64,000 nt of DNA from JAQVEM01 sp964616545. GTDB lineage: Bacteria > Actinomycetota > Humimicrobiia > Humimicrobiales > Humimicrobiaceae. The translations under genes and the position numbers were made by a program. Of this stretch, positions 60,669-64,000 are shown piece after piece. The DNA lies in contig CAZTUA010000027.1 of assembly GCA_964616545.1 (NCBI GenBank), positions 62,001 through 126,000 of the forward strand. The letters run 5' to 3'. Positions within the stretch are counted from its first letter, which is position 1. The number at the start of each line of letters is the position of its first letter. The notes under the pieces were generated by a model, which was given only the letters and a program-made list of their open reading frames with translations, ran no database searches and was not told the DNA's origin.

Positions 60669-61640
60669 TTACTTCTTATTTTTTTCACCATACACTTTAT
60701 AAGCATCTACTATTTTCTGCACCAGCTCATGCCTCACCACATCTTTTGAGGTAAGATATACAAATTCTATTCCGTTTATTCCTTTTAAAATCTTTTCCAC
60801 CATAATCAGCCCTGAAACCCTGTCCTGGGGAAGGTCAATTTGTGTAATATCTCCGGTTACGACTATTTTTGAGCCGAATCCAAGTCTTGTAAGAAACATC
60901 TTCATCTGCTCGGGAGATGCATTCTGTGCCTCATCAAGGATAATAAAGGAATCATTTAAAGTCCTGCCCCTCATATAAGCAAGCGGGACTACTTCAATTA
61001 TTCCCATATCTCTGTACTGCTGGAATTTTTCCACATCCAGCATCTCATAAAGAGCATCATAAAGCGGACGTAGATAAGGATTTACCTTATCATAAATATC
61101 ACCGGGTAAGAATCCGAGCTTTTCTCCTGCTTCAACCACCGGTTTTATTAAAATAATGCGCCCTACCTTATCCTCTTTTAATGCTTCAACGGCAAGGGCC
61201 AGCGCCAGGTAGGTTTTCCCCGTCCCTGCCGGACCTATTCCGAATACAATTGTATTTTCCTGAATTGCTTCAATATATTTCTTCTGGCCTATTGTTCTCG
61301 GTTTAATTTTTTTACCGCTGTTTACAACTATGCTGCTCTTAAATACTTCATGAGGCTGCAGGTTTGATTTATCTTCCATAATCTTTATTGAATCACTTAT
61401 CTTCTGGGAATTCAATTTCTGGCCAAGGTTTATCTGCAGCGCCAGCTCTTCAATTAACCTTGCTACTTCTTTTACGTTTTTACTTTTTCCAGTTATCTCA
61501 AGGTCATTTCCGAGTACAAAAACCTCCACATTATATTTTCTCTCAATCACGCGCAGCATCTCATCCCTGCTTCCAATAAGCTCTACCATTGAATGCCCGC
61601 CCTTAAAATCAATACTTAATTTTTGTTTTACCGAAGACAA
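60669..61640 (-). CDS. phoH: PhoH-family ATPase
   Basis: The start is TTG, backed by AAAGGAG seven bases upstream; translated, it gives 323 residues. There is a KH-like N-terminal part, then the P-loop GPAGTGKTYLALALAVE, Walker B FIILDEAQNASPEQMKMFLTRLG and a SKIVVTGDITQIDLPQ sensor segment. PhoH-type proteins are RNA-associated ATPases, frequently next to ybeY; the substrate in this lineage is unknown. Confidence 0.94.
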   Translation of the reverse strand: MSSVKQKLSIDFKGGHSMVELIGSRDEMLRVIERKYNVEVFVLGNDLEITGKSKNVKEVARLIEELALQINLGQKLNSQKISDSIKIMEDKSNLQPHEVFKSSIVVNSGKKIKPRTIGQKKYIEAIQENTIVFGIGPAGTGKTYLALALAVEALKEDKVGRIILIKPVVEAGEKLGFLPGDIYDKVNPYLRPLYDALYEMLDVEKFQQYRDMGIIEVVPLAYMRGRTLNDSFIILDEAQNASPEQMKMFLTRLGFGSKIVVTGDITQIDLPQDRVSGLIMVEKILKGINGIEFVYLTSKDVVRHELVQKIVDAYKVYGEKNKK

Positions 61641-61735
61641 AATAAACTCCTTTTAGAAGATTTCTTTTTTTGTAATTATAAATATACAGGAAGTTACATA
61701 TTACAGAAACTATTATAGTAGAAAATATAAAATTT

Positions 61736-62080
61736 TTAGCCTGGAGGCCAGTTAAATTTTCTTTTTCCCATTATGTGAAAATGCAGATGATTTACGCTCT
61801 GCCCTGCACCGGTACCTGTATTGGTTACTACTCTGAAACCTTCCCCGTCAAGTCCCATTTCAAGTGCGACCTTAGTGATTGCTTCCAGTAACTCTTTTAT
61901 TATTCCAGAGTCCAGCTTTTCTATTTCCAGTATTGAGCTAACATGTTTTTTGGGAACAGCCAGAAGATGCACCGGTGCCACTGGCGATATATCTTTAAAT
62001 ATTAAAATATTATCATTTTCAAATACTATATTACTTTTAATTTCCTTATTTATAATTTTGCAAAAAAGACAATCTTCCAT
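61736..62080 (-). CDS. HIT-family nucleotide hydrolase (HinT-like)
   Basis: The 114-residue protein has DCLFCKIINKEI at the N-terminus and the histidine triad HLHFHIMGKRK close to the end. HinT proteins hydrolyse nucleoside phosphoramidates and aminoacyl-adenylates. It lies in the position usual for this gene cluster, 95 bases upstream of phoH. Confidence 0.94.
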   Translation of the reverse strand: MEDCLFCKIINKEIKSNIVFENDNILIFKDISPVAPVHLLAVPKKHVSSILEIEKLDSGIIKELLEAITKVALEMGLDGEGFRVVTNTGTGAGQSVNHLHFHIMGKRKFNWPPG

Positions 62081-62261
62081 TTTATTTTTATATCCTTCTA
62101 TTTACAGAATCCTTTTTTAAAATTCTATATTTTATATTTTTATAAAATTGCTTTTATACTTTTTTACAACCAATCCTATTCTAAAGGGGAGATTATACTA
62201 TTTTTTTAAATTTTTACAACTTATATAAATTTTAAAAAATATAAATAAATTTCTTAAAATT

Positions 62262-63707
62262 CTAGCATAACTTTCCAGAGAGACCGTTTTTGCAGATTGA
62301 ATCTGTGGTGACCTGCACTATCTTTCCTTTTAACCTGTCAAACCTTTCTGTATCCATTTTAAAATAAACCCTGATATAATTTCCGGAGGTTCCGCTTACA
62401 AGAATAGAATTACATTTACTTTTTAAATCTGTAATAACGTTATCCCTGCTCTTTGTGCCGGCAATACTTTTGCACCTGTTTGCTTCCTCGCAGACTACAT
62501 CCAGTACCTTCCCGGTATTACTTTTCAGATAACTGATTCTCAGCTCATCCCCCAGGTTCCTTAAAATTACACTTCTCCGGGATTTAACCTTTTCATCCAC
62601 CTGGCCGGCCATCATGCAGGCTGCTGTGTGCTCTCTCCGGGAATATTTAAAAACATGGATCTTGCTGAAAGCAACCTTCTTTATTACATCAGCAGTCCGG
62701 GTAAAATCATCATCCCCCTCACCCGGAAATCCTACCATTATATCGGTAGTCAATGCTATACCGGGAAATAGCTCCCTGACCCTATCTATTTTTTTTAAAT
62801 AATATCCTGAATTATACGGCCTTCCCATAAGCTTTAATACCCTGTCGCTCCCGCTCTGCAGAGGAATGTGAAGATGAGGAGCAATACGCTTTTTATTTCT
62901 TTTAAGGACATCAAGAAGACGGTTTCCGATTTCATTTATTTCAATGGAACTTATCCTTATCCTTTTTATATCAGTCTCTTTAATAATTCTATCCAGCAGT
63001 TCTGCAAGGTCGGAAGCTATAATATTCGGGTATGGACTGCTTACTTTTGAACTTACGGTATCTGTATTTGCCAGATTTAAGCTTCCCGCATCAAAATCCA
63101 CTCCGTATTTCCCTATATGGATTCCCGTAAGGACAACTTCCTCAAAACCACAGCTCTGGAGTTCTGTTATTCTCTTAAGGATATCTTTTAAGGGGACACT
63201 TTTATATCCGCCCCTTACCACTGGAACTATACAGTAGGCGCAATTCTGCTCACAGCCATCCTGTACCTTGACCAGCGGCCTTGAATGTGTGCCTCCGTAT
63301 TTGCCGCACTGTGGGACACCGCCCGCTGCCTCATCCGCAATTAAATCCGGAATCCCTGCTTCTGCAGCTCTCTCTTCAATTAAATCAGGAATCCTGTACT
63401 TATCTTTATTTTTAACCATAAAGTCAATCCCGCACTCTTTTAAAAAGCTCCTGTTAAATACAACAAAACAGCCCATAACAAGAATTCTGCTGTCTTTATT
63501 TTCTGCTTTGATTCTTCTTATCAGCTGCCTTGCTTTTCTATCGCTCTGCGAGGTTACCGTGCATGTGTTTACCAGGCACCAGTCAGGGTTCCGGCTCCTG
63601 GAAACAGGCTCCATTCCCTTTTTCTGCAATTCTTCCGCAATAAAATCAGATTCACTCTGGTTTACTTTGCATCCAAGAGTATCTATAGAAAATTTTATTT
63701 TTCTCAT
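62262..63707 (-). CDS. mtaB: t6A37 tRNA methylthiotransferase
   Basis: The 481-residue radical SAM enzyme has the N-terminal UPF0004 domain (FSIDTLGCKVNQSESD, CLVNTCTVTSQSDRKARQ, ILVMGCFVVF: three Cys for the auxiliary cluster), the radical SAM motif CEQNCAYC (about 151-158) and a C-terminal TRAM domain. The pattern GCKVNQ(A/S)E distinguishes MtaB from MiaB. It adds a methylthio group at C2 of t6A37. A low-complexity stretch near residues 208-225 is an unusual insert. The start is 2 bases after the rsmE stop. Confidence 0.92.
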   Translation of the reverse strand: MRKIKFSIDTLGCKVNQSESDFIAEELQKKGMEPVSRSRNPDWCLVNTCTVTSQSDRKARQLIRRIKAENKDSRILVMGCFVVFNRSFLKECGIDFMVKNKDKYRIPDLIEERAAEAGIPDLIADEAAGGVPQCGKYGGTHSRPLVKVQDGCEQNCAYCIVPVVRGGYKSVPLKDILKRITELQSCGFEEVVLTGIHIGKYGVDFDAGSLNLANTDTVSSKVSSPYPNIIASDLAELLDRIIKETDIKRIRISSIEINEIGNRLLDVLKRNKKRIAPHLHIPLQSGSDRVLKLMGRPYNSGYYLKKIDRVRELFPGIALTTDIMVGFPGEGDDDFTRTADVIKKVAFSKIHVFKYSRREHTAACMMAGQVDEKVKSRRSVILRNLGDELRISYLKSNTGKVLDVVCEEANRCKSIAGTKSRDNVITDLKSKCNSILVSGTSGNYIRVYFKMDTERFDRLKGKIVQVTTDSICKNGLSGKLC

Positions 63708-63709
63708 TT

Positions 63710-64000
63710 CTAATTTCCAATCAGGTAATCCAGTACGGATAAAAAATAAATTGCTGCTGTTTCAGAGCGGTAAATATTTTCCCCCAGTCTTATCTCCCTT
63801 GCACCGTTCTTTTTAAGAAATTCTACCTCGCCGGCCTCGAAACCGCCCTCAGGACCTATTATACAGGCAATACTTGAAACATCTGATGAGGCTTTCAGAG
63901 TTTCTGCGAGATTTTCACTGTCAGCATCACTTTCTTCATAGGGAACATAAAAAAGCCCGTATCCGCAGGTATTTATGCTGTAAATATCTTCTGGCTCGGT
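63710..64000 (-). CDS. rsmE: 16S rRNA m3U1498 methyltransferase, 5' end beyond window
   Basis: About 96 C-terminal residues are visible. They contain the knot motif IACIIGPEGGFEAGEVEFL and the family C-terminus LGENIYRSETAAIYFLSVLD. RsmE methylates N3 of U1498 in 16S rRNA using SAM. It is first of the visible genes in the cluster and is followed directly by mtaB. Confidence 0.93.
   Translation of the reverse strand, partial: TEPEDIYSINTCGYGLFYVPYEESDADSENLAETLKASSDVSSIACIIGPEGGFEAGEVEFLKKNGAREIRLGENIYRSETAAIYFLSVLDYLIGN

Noticed and set aside
1..64000. tRNA, rRNA, CRISPR array or prophage
   Set aside because: No tRNA-like TTCGAATCC arms, no rRNA core sequence, no regularly spaced direct repeats and no phage structural genes were seen.

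Overview
The window is 64 kb of compact, AT-rich bacterial chromosome with about 60 genes. I saw no rRNA, tRNA, CRISPR array or prophage. It looks like a free-living, probably anaerobic heterotroph of Terrabacteria type (Bacillota-like or a deep Actinomycetota-type lineage). The reasons are two DegV proteins, a DUF3048 lipoprotein, a c-di-AMP phosphodiesterase of PgpH type in an rsmE-mtaB-hit-phoH-pgpH-ybeY cluster, a DHH-CBS-nucleotidyltransferase fusion of Cca, TTG and GTG starts backed by good Shine-Dalgarno sites, many lipoboxes, and no outer-membrane or LPS genes. I cannot name the phylum with confidence. Most genes lie on the minus strand.

Layout. 1-10 kb: an epimerase/TetR pair with a palindromic operator; a six-gene operon read from one clear promoter (FmdE-like protein, oligopeptide/nickel-type ABC transporter, TrmO); then a znuA-znuC-znuB zinc importer. 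10-24 kb: a PAS-PAS-GGDEF-HD-GYP protein, an HTH/coiled-coil protein, a ZIP transporter, a small cytochrome b5, a DpsL-type ferritin, a SIMPL protein, DegV, a flavodoxin, a short MetE-like protein, MsrB, an amino-acid permease fused to a degenerate EIIA domain, a queuosine-precursor transporter with a structured leader, and a ParA-bactofilin pair facing a second bactofilin. 24-39 kb: a ferredoxin-ferredoxin-epimerase operon, assorted membrane proteins and lipoproteins, a HigA remnant, Cca, a nitroreductase and an aldo/keto reductase. 40-52 kb: a lipid-anchored GH10 xylanase with two CBM9-like modules, the pabA-pabB-pabC operon, a PIN-toxin pseudogene, a DUF2975/XRE pair, an ABC-2 exporter, a PfkB kinase and a cytoplasmic UshA-like phosphoesterase. 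52-58 kb: an iron block (DtxR, feoA, feoB, FeoB-associated protein) with a palindromic box on the dtxR promoter, a GAF-GGDEF cyclase and a complete IS256-family element. 58-64 kb: the RNA-maturation and stress cluster.

Themes. Metal handling is prominent: zinc import by ABC and ZIP, iron import by Feo, iron storage by DpsL, and a possible nickel or peptide importer. Both enzymes that further modify t6A37 in tRNA (TrmO and MtaB) are present. Cyclic dinucleotide signalling is represented by a cyclase, an HD-GYP protein and PgpH. The decayed toxin-antitoxin fragments and the IS element are the only clear signs of mobile DNA; the xylanase may be acquired accessory DNA. The features I most want checked are the fold-back hairpin on the IS256 transposase start, the leader upstream of the queuosine-precursor transporter, the EIIA domain that has lost its histidine, and the FmdE-transporter-TrmO operon.
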